Positions 11,601 to 26,594 of a DNA stretch of 64,000 bases are shown piece after piece; within the stretch, counting starts at the first letter, position 1, and each line of letters starts with the position of its first letter. The stretch lies in NCBI GenBank assembly GCA_037577475.1, contig CM075193.1, forward strand, positions 6,584,685 to 6,648,684, given 5' to 3'. Source of the stretch: Chaunax sp. Z400 (lineage: Eukaryota; Chordata; Actinopteri; Lophiiformes; Chaunacidae). Both the position numbers and the translations under genes were made by a program. The notes below the pieces were generated by a model. That model was not told the DNA's origin and searched no databases. It saw only the letters and a program-made list of their open reading frames with translations.

Positions 11601-14600
11601 ATGTGAAAACATGCTGGTTTTTGTTTCTTTAGACCTTTTGTCTCTTTGCAGTTTAAAGTCATTCCCCTTGTGATGAGAGCATTCACACACAGAACCCATC
11701 CACACATTGCCTTTTGTGTGGAAAAGGGTGTGGCCTCTTGGAATAAACCTACATCTTAATATTTTATTGGTTGTAGCAATATTGTAATGAGTTTTAAAGC
11801 TAAAACTGTAAGAGTTAAATGAAAAGTGAAGAATAAAAATGCACTGACAGACTATGATCTCATGATGTTGTGCATTTTGGGATTTGGGGATTTGGGGATT
11901 GTGTCTTCTCATCAATCAGTCGGCGTCCTGTGCTCTGACCTCATTTCTTTCCCTTTCAAGTTGGCTTAGCATTAGAGATGCAGACTTGCTTTGCAGCCAG
12001 ACACCAGAGCTATGACTCTTACCTGAGGTGGGCCGTTCTGTCCTGCAGAACAGCTCCCTCCATGCAGTGTCCATAAAGATGTTGTTGAACCTACTGTCAA
12101 AGGAAGCCACGTACTTTGCCAGAGGATGAGAACCTGTGCAGGAGTGCAGAGAAAAAAGTAATCTATGAAACAGCGCTGAGCGTTTGTTGCATGTTTGTAC
12201 TAATGGTGGGTGACTTACCAATGGGGATCACCAGGAAGCGTATGTAACTGAGCCAGTCAGGGGTCTTGTTGGCGAGCTGCTCCACAAAGAACCTCAGGAT
12301 GGTGCTGAGGTAACTCTGGTCGCCTGCCACCGCCACCTTCATCGTCGGTGGAGTCTGTGCGTTGCAGTTACAGCTGCAAGGGTTAATATAAGGAGAGAAC
12401 GAATGAGTCATTATGAGAAATAGTGAGTTCCAAACCACAAAATGTGGAGTCAGAGAGCGTGAGTAAGAATTTCTGCGTGTCTGAGGAAAAAAAGACTCTC
12501 TCAACGTGGGTGTTCCTGGTTTAAAACCAGTCTGAACTATTTTTTGAGAGCCACATTACGTCACATGTTATAGTTTTCAATACCAGGTTCAAGAAAGCAT
12601 CTCAAGTTAAAGCAAATATTGCAGTAGATTTCGGATACTATGTAGATTCGGATCTTAGCAGAATGACAAACAATCTTTAAAATGACTCTGAAAATGTAAA
12701 AAACATGAAACTGAACAAATTTTTGTGGTGTTGATTCCAGTTCTCACGTTCAACACTAGAAATTATTTTGGTATGATGTCTACAAGTTCAGATATTTAAG
12801 TTGTAAGGACCATCTTTGACCGTCTAAATGTTGAGATTTATGAGTTAAGATGCCCAATAAAACAACAGGACCTTAATAATTTGAGGCTGTTGGATATCCT
12901 CTTAGTGACTATATTTAAAGAAGAACCTTGCAGCCAGCTAAAGCAGCGCAGCGCTGAGCGATTATGTTAACATCGGAGATGTGCACGGCTCCACATGACA
13001 TGGCCCCAGCTGGGGTAAATAGACATGTCTGAGGAGCAGGTGTGTGAAGAGTAGAAAAGCTGCCATTCTGCTGAATTAAAGAGAAAACAGGTTGAACAGG
13101 AGCAGCACAGCAGACTGAGACAGCTTCCTCTATCAGTGATGTGACTTCCCGAAAGAGACGGCAGCGGAGCAAAAAGAATCGGAGACAGAGAGAAGAAAAC
13201 AGGCACATTCTGATAGAACGGGCTTGTGTGAATTCTCATTCATCCAGGTCATGGTAATCCTCTAAGGTTGAATCCAGAGTAAGTGGACTTCTATTTAGGG
13301 TTGGAAGATATTTCACCTCTCATCCAAGAGGCTTCCTCAGGTCTTACTGACTGTTGGTGTTTCAGGTATTTAAATTCCTGCGAGGCCGTCAACACAATGA
13401 GAGTCGTTAAGTTGACCCACCCAGCACCGTTATGGGTCGACCCGTAATAGAAGTGAAAGGTAAATAAAAATAAAAGTCCAGTTGCCTCTGTTTCAACCTT
13501 TGAAGACCTGATAGAATGGGTTCAAGGACAGAGGTCACTTAAAACGTGAGCAATGGCGTCCTGGAATTCTGTGGCAGGGAATCACCATAAACCTGCACCC
13601 TTTGGTGAGGACCGCTCCGACATATGTATGTACATGTATGTGACTCACAATCTCTGGATGCGAGTAACGATGGTGTTGAAGGCAGCTTGGACATCTGCAG
13701 CAGAGCAGGTGGACACAATGGGCTGGGCCTGTTCATGGAGCAACTCAGCTACATACTGCACGAAAATACACGAGAGGGACAGAATGGTTAATCATGTAGA
13801 AGAAGCAGGGCTGGAAAAAGAGTACGCACTCGGAACAATATGTACTTGTCAGTTCATACTTGTAGCACAGTTTGCAGGTGAGCCCTACTCTGCAAGGACC
13901 AGGTGTGCTGTATGTGTAAAAAGAAGAAGTAAGTATGATTGAAGAGCTACATATAAAAAGAGACACCTGTCCTTGCCACTCCATGGTGTTGATGAGGATG
14001 ATGCTCTCTGGAAGGCGTTCGTCAGAGATTAGGATCTGGTTCAGCTGGTCATAGACAGACTTCCTGGGAACCTTAAAAGACAAATGAAGAGCAGAGAGTT
14101 TGAGATGGACTCAAGCCAGAAAGCTTCCACAGACATATGTAAAGAACACATCTGCAGCGTGGTATTAGATCTGTGATTCGTTACCTGTGCTATGAGTCGT
14201 GAGTCTGGGGAGCACTCGCTCTCCATGCTGCTGGTCCTGTCACTCTGTGCCTTGGAGTTCTGTCTGTCCTTCATCGAGGTGCTGCGAGGACGCCTCTGCA
14301 GCCTGTTCTCCACTTTGCTGTTGACGGGATGAAACAGAGGGAGATCAAAAGACGTGACAGACAGTGGAAGGAAGGAACCTGATCAACTGGAATCAGAAGA
14401 TCAAACATTTGACGATAACTGTCAGACTTCTAAAATGAAGTAGAAGACTTCTAGAGTCTAAAATGTATGTACATACATGGTGACATATTATCGTTTGCAC
14501 GCTTCCAGATGTGGTGTTCTGCATTTTACCTGGGAGACATGTGGTTTTGGGATTCTGTCTTGCAGAGCTTGCCAACAGTGCTGGTTATCCGTTCAGCGTT

Positions 14601-17600
14601 GACATCCCAGCTGCTCACCTCTCCCGGCCCTGGTCCGCTGTCATCCCGCTCTGGCTCCTGAACCAAAAGTAGGAGGGCGGGAGAAAAGATGAGCCATGAG
14701 GGCTGTGGGACGATACTGATGTTTATCATACAACACAGGCACAGTCATGCCCCAACCAACTACACCAATTTCTCTTCCGGGTTTCAGGTGCATTCTGCTT
14801 TCTCTCTCTCTCTGAGAGCAACAGTTGAGGCAGGGAGGGATGAAGAGAGGAACTAGCCTGGTGAATAATTTAACTTAGCTGTTGAGATTGGAGATAATGA
14901 TGTGAGTCCACCATGGCAGATAAGATTAATAAAAGTCATGGTCTCTTAGCAGGTGGTCAGGGAAACACCGTTCCTACACTTCAGATATTTTGTTTGAGTG
15001 GAGTGTCGAGGCGACCAGACGGGGAGTTGGGGGTTACACGAACAAGCCCAGACTGACCAGGAGCACAAAGACAACAACAAACACAAAAAAAAACCTCCAT
15101 CTCCATCAGACAGGATCTATCCAGCATGGGGCTGCTTTGTCTGCTCCACTGATCCATAATGGATGACTGTGCTGTTTGGTTTCCCTGCCACTGCATACTC
15201 CCTCCCTCTTTGCTTTATCTTGGAAAACAAGTGAGACCCACGGGATGAGGGGGGAGACGGCAGGGGTTTGGAAAATAAAAATCTGAGTAAGAGAAGCTGA
15301 AGATGGATTTAGCTTGAAAAAAAGAAAGTCAAGCTTAAAATTCAAGAGCAACATACCCCGACGGTCGTGTCTGTGATGCTGTCATCTTGATACCGGGCCC
15401 CTTGCACTTTACATCTGTCCACGGTCAGAAAATCTCCACTCTGCAGGGTAAACACACACAGATTTAAGCATGGAGGTCACTTCCCTGGTGAATATAAATG
15501 ATAAAATCTCTGGGCTCCACATCAGACTGATATGCTCCAGCTGCTCAGGTCAAGACAGACCACTTTCTCATTTGTGGCTCCACTGACTGTCGCAGAGCTG
15601 CAAAGTTTAAATATCACTGCAGCCGCCTCCTTATGTGTAAAGCATCAAAATAATAACTAACATTTGTGCGCTCAGGTTTGGTTGACTACAGGTGATTAAG
15701 TGCATGTCGTAACATCTAGTTCAACTAATTTAAATATTAGATCAAAAGCTTTACATTTTGCCTGCAAGAAGTGTTGATGGAGACATTTACTGAGCAAAAT
15801 GGAGGGCGATAGCAGTCTTAGATGCTCCAGGCTGTTTTATTAGAGACTGAAATGGATTCCCAGATATTTATAAACAACACTCTTGTCTCGTCTCTCGCCA
15901 TTCGACTGAACATGTCTTTCCCTCTCGTCCTCTGACCTTGTTGATTCCAATATGCCATAAATCTCTGAGTTCAGTCCAGGCATTTCTCTCATCTCTCTAA
16001 CCATGGGAGCATATTTGTGTCTGTGTTGATGGTGGTGGAGAGGTCATCAGGGCCATTCCCTATAAATACTGGAGGGCTGCAGGGGTTAAGAGGGTAAGGA
16101 CTGCAGGCCTCCATCCAATTCTGCTGGGCTGCATTGCACTCATGCTCAGAATATGTTGCCGATAGTATGATGGTCTCTGGGGGATCCCTGAACCACAATA
16201 AGCACAGAGGACTTCCAGACATTTCAGCAATGCCCAGAGGCAATTCCTTATGTAACTCTGTGTGCAATAAGAACCTTTCCAGCAAAAGAGGCGCAACTTT
16301 ACAGGTAAACAGTTGGGCTGAAAGGTGACTGGTGTTCCAACTTACAGGACATGACAACTCTCTCTGCTGGCTTTTGTGGCTGTGTATGCTTCCGATCTCC
16401 GTCTGGGAGCTGGAGTGAGACATCCCTTCAAAGAACGGCCTGAAAACAGAAAGATATGAATTGGAGAAAATGAACAACTTGGAGAAAAAAAATACAAATA
16501 CTTAATAGAAATAATGTAGAAATATACTAGAAATATTAGACATACTTGAGTTTGGGTTTGGGTGTGCTCAGGACGCTCTCGTTGTCCTCCATCTCTGGAC
16601 CGCTGTCACTCTGGTTGTACACCTCCAGACTATCATAGAGTAAGTCCAGATCCTCCTCCACCTCTTGGTTCTGGTCGACCGGGTCAGAGTCCAGGACCTG
16701 CCGCGCAGAGACATCATCAGCATCATCAGTACACTGTAATCAGCGAATTGCGATCATTGTGACAGATTAAGTAAATGTAGGGAGTGACTGGTGAAGGCTG
16801 TAATATGAGAAAATCTATGCTACGAATGCATCCCTGTCTTGCTCCTAAGCAGGCCAATTAAAAGGTAAGTGAGTGCTAGAGGAGCACTAAGGTGCTGAGC
16901 CTTGATCTGCCAGCTGCACAGTGGGAACGTACAGCATAGGGACTGCACACAGGCCGGCTGCTGGACTAATCAGGTGATTAATGCCACTCCATAAGTGCAG
17001 AAGCTGGCAGGGAGCAGATAAACACAGTCTGCACCCTCTCCTCCTCCTGGCTATGTATTTATAGAGCTGTAGCCCTGCACACCGCCCAGCCACAAGGAAC
17101 AGATTAGAGACGGGGAATGTGATAAAAGATCATGAGGCCACCTGGAGCCTCCAGAACCATCCAGCAAAGCACAACTCAGATGGCTCGGAGGCTCTTGTAA
17201 GCATCACCTGGTTAAATCACTCACAGAAGCCCCATTTCCTAAAGTTACATACGAATGTAAAAAAAGTAGAGCAAAACTTCATCCAAACCTACGTAGTTAA
17301 AAATAAACCTTTTTAAAAAAAATACATCTTTGTTGATGTAATGGCTGGAATGTAGTTGACATCAGAAATAAGTAGGAAGAGGAGAAACGAGGCAATGAAT
17401 CCCTCAATTACTTGCATAGATTTCACAGTTCAATGGTTATTATTACCATTATATTGGAAAAAGACAGATTATAAGATAATGGACATCTAGGGGCTGTTGC
17501 TCAGAAATGGTTGACATCCTGCTGATGACCTGATTAAAGGCTATTATGTAGAAGAATAATCCACAGAAATTCAAAAGGACTTGAGAGAAGAAAATCACAA

Positions 17601-20600
17601 ACCTAAGTAGGACAAGCGTTTACAGAGTCTACAGTCGTCACTACATTAAGTGGTCGAGAATAAAGTCCTTAATGGATTCTGCATACAAACCGCTGCTAAT
17701 GGATATGTATGAAGTATACATACATGAATACACTGCAGACAAACACACCTCTCTTGTGGCTGTCGTTTCTTTGCAGGCGATTTTCATCTGGTCAGGAGCA
17801 CATTAGCAGTGATGTAGCAATAAGCTGCTTCGATAAAGCATTCTGATCTTATTTTCTCCTGCCCAGGGGACAATTTAATCACTGATTCGTTTCAGAGGTG
17901 ACTTACTAAAGCTTCACAGCAGAAGGACGGAGAAATCCCAGGCGTGTGCGCTAAAATTCACAATGCTGTTTCTTTGACATTCATCATGTTTTCCTGGGGG
18001 TCAATCAAAACGAAAGGCAATTATTCTTTTCACCCTCACCTCATCCGTTACCTTGAACCTCTTCAGCAAGGCCACAAACTTCTGCTTGAAGTTAGGTTGC
18101 TGTGACAGAAAAACAAAACAGAACATACTATTATGAGAAAAAGAAATAACGGTTACCATTAAATATGCATGACAGCTGGGCTCCGGCTTATCAGTTCTCC
18201 CAGTAACTGTCCACTGGATTACTCATTCACAGCCACTCTATGTAAAGACCATTAGAAACAGTCCAGTGAACCCAAAGCGTTCATTTACATGTTCGTCCAC
18301 ATCTCGCTAATGGCTTGAACAAATGGAACATGGCGTGTGTGCTTTCTCTTAAAAGCCTGTACAGCAGCAAACACGGGTCCTGAGTTGGTCAAACAGTCAA
18401 TGATTGGCGAGCAGAAAACTCCATAGAAAAGGAAGCAACTAACTCTGGTCATGGATGTGGTTCGGATCATTTTCCTCCGGGGTTTCTTGGGCTTCCTGAC
18501 CTCGTCGTCTTCATCATAAAGGTCCTGATATTAATGTAGACAATACATTTATTATCCTGACAACATATTCTGGAAAGATAACAGCTACTGAAATTCTTAT
18601 GTAATATCATGAGTAATTGTACAGATACTATACAATAGCATGTCTACGTAGACTCTTATGTTTTTAAGCTATATGAACTCTTTATTCACTGACTTTCTTC
18701 TGTGCATTTCATTTCATTGCATTGCATTTTCGAAGACTGACCTGTCCATGAACTGCATCATCACTGGCTTCCTGCTCTGACGAGTAGCTGTCATCGTCTT
18801 CCTCAGAATAGTTATCCATGTCTGGGGATCGGTCTGAGGTAGGCAAGAACAGGAAGACACAAACAAAACAAAACATCAAAACAGGGAGAATTGTGTCTGG
18901 CATTATATTACTGTAGACAGCATCACATCTGTACTCAAATTCACAAGTTCCCCTCAGACACGTCTCAGAGATGAGTGGAATCAAGTGTGTAATCAAGTGT
19001 GTAATCAAGTGTCATCGGTGTTCTTTCACTGCCATTTGAAGGCAATGGTGGGAAATGTAAGGGACGAGAAAGTACACCTTTATCTGTATCTGTTCAACCA
19101 ACCAAATTATCTCTATTCTGAATGGGCGGGGCTTACACCAGCAGTGGACAGGACTAACCAATTAAAGTGGATAAATAAGCCTCGTATTCATGTGGGGTTG
19201 ATCAGAAGGTGCTATATTTATTATTAATTAGAAATGTATTTAGAGGACAGTTGGCTGTCAGATCAGTGTTTTGGATGATAGGAGTAGGAGACCCATTTAC
19301 AGAAGCTTCTTTTAATAAACTTGATTTAATAAACTTGAGCTGAGCGTCCTAATGAGGATTCTCCTTCATCAAGACCAGTGATGGGCACATGATGGTCTTT
19401 AAAAACTCTGGTTACTCTTTTTAGCCGAGTACGAAAACACAATATCAAAATCAGCACAAATGTATTATATTGTAAATGATGCTTTCAGTATATAGTGTAT
19501 TTTTCACAAAGACAATTTTCCATCTTGGATTAAGCTGTTTATTTTCCTGTCCTATTCTACACAGTTCTTCAGTATGCACTGTTAAATATATGCTAATGCA
19601 AAAGCATTTCCTTAGTAGATAATTAAATGCTAAATTTGCACAAAATGAAACTAAACTCTTCTTATTGGAACATTGTGTTGCAGATCTCTTCTGCAAAGTT
19701 TACCGGTGTTCCTTTGTTTATTGGAACATTTTTATTGGTTTGAAAAACTATTTTCTAAAGAGGCAGCTTTGACTGTGTTTGCCGGCTGAGGATAGATCAG
19801 GTGAGGATCTTTTTTTATTGGTTTTAATAGCAGCTAATTCAGACCTCCTTTTGCCTGTGGAGCATCCTGTTCTAAGTTCGTGGATCAGATGGATGTTATT
19901 AAGGGTCACTGCAGAGAGGAGAAAGATAAACATCTTTTCTTCCCTCAGAATGACACCCGTTTAATACTTAGTGCATGAGCTCATCTGTTATGTTTGAGCG
20001 GCCCCCTTAATAACATCCAGAACAGCGAAGGGATCAGCATAGCAGGACCGAAGGCGTGGTGTCCGTATCAGGGTCCAGTATTTCGCCCCAACCAGAATTA
20101 GAACAGTGTAAGGTAACAGGGCCTAAATCTGTTTGACTGTCAAATCATTACGTTACATTACAACCATACCTGAAGAAAATAACATATCCTTGACCGTAGG
20201 TTATCTGAGGATTAATAGACTTTACTCTATTCCTCTGCTGGGGAAATTGAATCCATGTGGAATGAGGGAAGAGAGAGGCCTGGCCAGGGAGGGCTGGCTG
20301 CAGTGTGAAGGCTAAAATTACAGGCAGGATTTGGTTGGACAGCACGGGTACAGGACTGTCCAACAGAGCCACATAGAGGGAGACGGCTGTGCCCACCTGA
20401 GGTTTTGGTCTTACGGCCAGCTTGGCCGCTACCGTCCTCGTGGTCGATGGGCTGGCTGGAAAGAGAGTACACGCTGATCTCTGCCACACGCACTGGCGCC
20501 TCCTTCACGTTGCTATGGAGACCCAGAATCTGTCCCCCGTCTGTTGGGTGTTGCATTACCTGGACATACGGAGATTATCATAAAAGGTCAGGCATTGATT

Positions 20601-23600
20601 TTAAGAAGAAATGAAAATGAAAGATGTAGAGACTCTGAGACTTCAGTTTCATCTCATCCCCCTGCAGAGATGTTCCTGATAGGATCATCTTGAATAAATA
20701 CAACACAGGATTGGTTCATGGACTCTTCTGCCTCAACATCCAAGTCATCTTTAGCCGAGATGCCGTCACGTCTTGTAAAATCCCTGCATCTATCAATCAC
20801 TCTGTAGAGCCATGTTGGAGCAGCACTGAACAAATAAAATTTCTCAGACAGACAAGCAGGATGGAAGAATTTCATCTCTCTTTATGAAGCCAATACTGAT
20901 CCAGAGATTGAGTTGGATTCTGTTTCCACCTTTTATGCTTGCAGAGATTTACAAAGTGATTACAAGCTGACAGCCGTGCGATTGTTAAATAAATCTTCAT
21001 TAGCACAATGTTGCTCTCCCATTCTGGAAAGCGAGCTGAGCCAATTTGTTCGTATCATCCAATCGAACTGTTTAACACAGTTTGCATAAACTGTGAGAGG
21101 ATGAGCTTCCTTTCTAAGCTCTATCTGGGGGGCACTTTCAATATTTCACCTGATGAATCTCTATAGAGTAGCCTCATTTTGCTCAAACACTGGTAGAGGT
21201 GCACTTTAATGCTGCATGCTTAGTCCAATAAGTGACTTCCTTCCACATAATGGCTCAATAGATTGGGAATGAGGACATGGCATAGTCCACTCTACAGCAG
21301 ATGAGAAGATAATTACCCAACAGGATATAATAATGGTAAATCTAGCTTGTTGTTTCTCTGCAGCAAGCACCAAATCAACACAGAGGCATTTTCAAATGCA
21401 ATAGTGCCTCAGTCTTTTTTCAGATGTCAGTCAGCTCCTGTCCTCAGGGTACGGCCGGAGAGTAACTCTGGCTGAGCGTTCATGGGAGCATTTGTCAACT
21501 GTTAAATTAGAATTGGGGAAATGTTACTTCAGGAAGTGCCCAGTGTATCTTTAAAAACACATTGGTTCTCCACCTTGTTGCAAGTAAACAGCCCACAGAA
21601 TGAAACAATCAACAGCAGCCAGTTTCAATGTGTGATATCATCTAGGGCTGCCCAGTATCAAAACAATGACAGTGCAATATGAAATATAGTGGAATTTTCA
21701 CCAGATGACTTGAAATGCTCTGTTTGTAAAGAATCAATCTAGAACCTTTTTGTAGCTGTCAGTCAGAATCACATCAGACAAATACTAGTTCTAAAAAAAG
21801 GAAGAGAACTGCTGCACTAAACCAAACAAAACTGTAAAGCAAAGAATAAATGCCAGCACTGGAAAACCAAAACAGACCACAGCATTCCAGTTTTCAGTAG
21901 GTGTATTACATCAAGACAAGTTCCCTCCGCTTGGTAAAGAGCCTATTTTGTTTTCCACACAACCCCAAAACCTTTTAGTTCCAATTCAGTTCACAACCAC
22001 AGGAAGTAAGACAACTCAAAAGTCCGCTGTGGGTTTTTATCACATATCCCCACAAAACAGTTCCACCATACCAGCAACTCTAGAGATTATTCCCCCTCCT
22101 GACACAGATTCCACGGTCCCGGTTACAGGGACTCCGACTTTAAAACATCTTCTGATGCTGAGGGTATAGCTTCCGGATCTCTGCTCGAAAGACCAAATAA
22201 CAGTGACGGCTTGAGAAGAACTAAATCGAAGTAAATCGTATCACCTCAGACAGACTTATGCAGATTTTTTTGTGGAAATAAGAGCCATGAGAGTTTTCCC
22301 TTTCATATGAAGCAGCAAAGAGATTGTAGCTTGACGTGTTGGGAGTTAATTTGCCTTGCCTGACATCACATCTTGCAATGTGACTGCTGCGTATGTGCAC
22401 ATTACTGCGTTGATGCTAAAATGCTATTTAGTTCCATATTGACAAGGGGCATCCATAAGCAGGGCAAGGCAAGCACAGATGAGGCCCAGTGGCCAAACAT
22501 GTACTGTACAGTGTGCATGTACATGTACCCTCTTCATAGATACCAAACAAATACATCCAGATGGCCGGTGAGATGATGGCAGCAGCGTCTGTGTGTGTGA
22601 TCAGCATGAATCATCTGAAATGATGTGTAACAATGAAGGGCCCTCTCTCTGGGAACCAAGACATGGTACACATATACTAAGAGCCATGTCATCACTGTCA
22701 GAGGGGAGCAGAATGTGGTCACAAGCAGAGAGAGAAACCATACCTTTCTCAAGAGAACTTAAGTGGCCGATGTTGAAACACAAAAAGAAGCAATTGAAAA
22801 GTGAAACCTCTGTTGAGGCTCTGCACGGTACCTCGGCCATGTTGATAACTCCCACAGCCAAAGTTTTGTATCCCAGGATGGTTCGATTCTTGTAGCGTTT
22901 CCTCCTCTGCAGCATGATCTGCAGTCTGTTGGCATCCCTCTTCAGAAAATGGGGGTACTAAAAATGACCAAACCACAGGAAAAGATGCAGACATTATACA
23001 TTCATCAATGTTTTTTTCATTTCAGAAGAAAAAACACATGCTGACTTATTTCAACACAACCCTTCTGTTCCTTCACATCAGTGGTGACCTGTAATGTGCA
23101 AACAACAGAATAAAGAGAGTCTCTATTCAGGTCCGATCTCTTGCACGAAACATATTTCTAACCGAACAACTGTAATAATAAAACAAGACTCCGTGTATTT
23201 GCCGTTAATCTTAGTATTCAGCTCCTTCCATCGTCACATAAAAAGCTGTGTGTGAACGGTTGGTGCACAGATAACCACACACACACCTAGAACTATTAAA
23301 ACTTTCAATAGTCTGCCTGCTGAACTGTTGGTGAACCTTCATCAAAACTCTACACCTCACTTGGAATCCCTCTCTCAGACTTTATGTGTCATGGCTCACA
23401 TTTTGCTCTTTTTAGCCTCCTCTGGAGTCGTATAGACTCTGACTGCCAGAACTTGGTCTTCACATTGATTCTTCTTGCCCTCTGATCTACAATATTTACA
23501 CAATAACAGCTAATAAAATGCGAGTTTCACAAGCTGGTTGAACTTCTGCAGTTTTCCATTACTTTTTCAGGGCTTTAACTCAGCAGCGAAGTGAGTTGAA

Positions 23601-26519
23601 CTCAGCATGTTTGCATCAGATTTTTGCAAAGAATTTGCCCTTTGTGGTAAAACCAACAACTTTTCTATTCACGTACTTCATTTCTGTTTTCAGCAATTTA
23701 TTTTTTACTTGTCCTGTTCAACTTTCAACCCTTATAACCATCTCATCAGTCCAGTCCACAAATAGCCAGCATGCACTCATTTCACGTCAATTACTTCATA
23801 TCAGATTTAACATTCATAAAAAGCTTCTGCTGCAGAAACTCCAAAATGATTATTTTCTGCACCCAGTATGGCTGCACTTGTAAAAAAAAAAAAAACTTCT
23901 TCATATTCCCCTACAGCAATAGTTCACACCTCCTCTGAACAGAAAATAACACAAAACCCATTTTGTACAGGGCAGACTAATATTAATCAAATGAGTCTGA
24001 CTTAATCTATACAAAATGTATAAATAGAAATGTTTATTTTCAACTTGACATCTTGATAAAGAGTGTCACAGATACAGGCTTCATCGCCATCCAGCCTGTC
24101 AGATAACTGCCAAGTGTGAGAATTCACAGTATAATGAAAGAATGCTTGCCTGTAGTGAGAATGTGAGCTCCAGATCTGTCTCCATCAGCCCACTGGGTGG
24201 GAGGACGTACTCGTTGGATCTCAGAAGACGCTTAGAACCCTGGAAGACAAAGTAGAGTAAGGCACACTGTAACTAGACGGCACACAGAGAGCAAACCTCT
24301 ATCAAGGCAGTTCAGACTCCCCATTATGTCATCGCACCTAAAGCAACAGTCCCATGACTGTTTGACCCCCATTTGGCTCATCGATCGTGAAAACATACCC
24401 CTAAAATTAGGATTCACATTATTAGTTTGCTGACTCGGGTAAAGCAACATTTCACTAATGGTGGTTTTCTTCAGGATCGAGCTCAGTAACTTAGGAAGAT
24501 TCGTCAAATTTGACACCAAGCTGAATCAGCATAGTTTCAGCTACAATTACATCTTAGTTCAAGTCTGTATCATTATTATTTGTTCTCTCACAGTAATGAA
24601 TTTTCCATCAGCCCGATAGATTTAAACGTTCTGGATCGCCAGATCCAGATATTACACACTTTGATGTTTGGCAGATCTTATGGGGATGTCATTGTGGAAT
24701 TTATAACATTTCTTCTGGCATCAAGGATAACAGCATGGAACTGACATCTGTGTAGACGGCGTGAGGTCAAGGGAGCTTCTTACCCATCGAGCAGATGAAG
24801 AGATCCACCATGTGACAGGGATGTTCCTTAACTTTAAATTTTGTGAGATGTTTTTGCTATGCTATGTCACCGTTTATATAAAGCACTGCTCGGCGCACAT
24901 GTGAAACGACACACTAGAAGCCGAAGCTGTTGTGTTATAGTATATATATATATACATCATGTATATTTTGCGTGCGGGATATCGACATGCACATTATGCA
25001 TCACACACTGGGGCAGTGTTGTGCCACCATTGTTTTGTTCAGTGTAAACAAAGGCAGAGTAGAGACGGGTTTCATTGGTGGCACTATCCTGTGATCTCTG
25101 TGTAAAATTTGATGCACTGTGCTTGTATTTAAAAAGGTGCTTTATAAATAAAGTTTTGATCTTTTTGGATCAGGGAATGGATGCTGATTGCACCCTTTCC
25201 CTCTGCAGACAGATGTTAGTGGGTGTTGGTGGGTTTTCGGTCCAGTGTGAAATGGGCCTGGAAGAATTTTTTACAGCTGCTATTGTGCTGAATGTTGTTG
25301 CCATGGATCTCTATTAGAAATTAACAGCCACTGTTTCAAAATGCAAATCAAACCATATTTAAATGTATTATCTGATGCTTGCGACTCATCATCTAAACTG
25401 AGACCTGGCACAATGTTGGTGGTGCCACACAGCAGAGGGATTTAAATGCCACAGACACACAGTGTGTCCACGAGAACCTTTCTCAACCCTTAGCATGTTT
25501 GTCTTATGAGACGCTTCTCTTCGAGTTACCAGTTCAATTATTACACCAAGATTCCTTTTCTGCCTCTTATCACATTTAAAGAGGGAATCAAAGTGTGAAC
25601 ATGAGAACAGAAGCAGCTTGTCAAGTCTGGTTCGTTATTTTGTGTCAAGCTGTGAGTGCTGAGGAGCACAGTCTTTGACAACTCATCAGCTGAAAGGATT
25701 TCAGTTCTAAAATCTGAGTTAAGGCATCTGCTAAACCTCAAAACAGAAATATATAGATATGAGTAAGACTTGTTGAGCAACACGGGGAGTTGAGGATATC
25801 CTGTATCTGGCTTCATAGCCTGACCACAAACTCTGGGTACGACATTGGATCCTAATGTCATCAGAGCTGCTAAATCATGCAACAGACACCAAATGAAATG
25901 GGTGGGTGTGTGCTGACAGGCTATCAGAGGGTGTCAACTTTATTCAAGAATGCAGTGTTGCTTTTGCACCACCAGTGTGTATCGCATCAGTGTGTGATTT
26001 TGAAAGGACAGATTTGGTGCTTTGAAGAGTTGAAGAGTTTTTTGGGGGGTTTGGGGCTGTTGGATGGACAAAAGGCTCACTTTAGGCTCTGTGATGAGCG
26101 TTTTTCACAATTTGTTGACATCTTATGGACTAAAGGATTCATTTCCTTACTTATCGTAACAATAGTTGGAGCTCTCATCACACCTGTTGATTCAAAGTGG
26201 ATAGCTGATAGAGAGGGCAGGCCATGGAAAGCAAGACCGACAAACGTCCAACGACAGATTTCGAGGGTCTGCCCCAGCCAGCAGAGAAGGCATACAGTTC
26301 ACTTTAAGAAACCAAAGCTTGACATGGCAGAAACAATGCTGACATCACACAAATCCATTCTCATCTTCCAAGGACATTAGTGCTCTTTTGGAAAAAGGTT
26401 TTCTACCAACTTCTAGCAACCAGTTTGGCAAACAGCCTCAGCATGTTTGAGTGGGCTGAAAATGTTTCAGGGGGCTCAGCGACCCATTAGCACTGTTGAC
26501 TCAGAGAGACAGAGGGGAA

Positions 26520-26594
<75 letters not shown>

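Larger units (their letters stand above)
5697..12373 (-). other. pacs1: PACS exons 16-24: conserved C-terminal region
   Basis: Exons are 12373-12219, 12133-12023, 11337-11235, 9162-9120, 9023-8981, 7733-7595, 7476-7253, 6099-5986 and 5812-5697 (residues about 570-918). Blocks in order are CNCNAQTPPTMKVAVAGDQS, YLSTILRFFVEQLANKTPDW, SHPLAKYVASFDSRFNN, DVAGRVVQYLAGANVSHQFP, EAMLTYKQKSPDED, FVPFIGVVKVGIVE, a Ser/Pro-rich linker (TPPQSPSVS), EVMGLQVDYW, NTLKSNFRSLQVSRLP, MAMTVVTKEKNKK, IFLSKKPKEKELDSKSQ, GISRLICTAK and DGVEWNDVKFFQLAAQWP. Two consecutive exons are 43 bases each. Confidence 0.93.

Noticed and set aside
25877..26380. 167-codon + strand ORF in PACS intron 2
   Set aside because: It has no domain, repeat-derived identity or codon-like bias that I can see. 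It lies antisense in an intron and is most likely chance.
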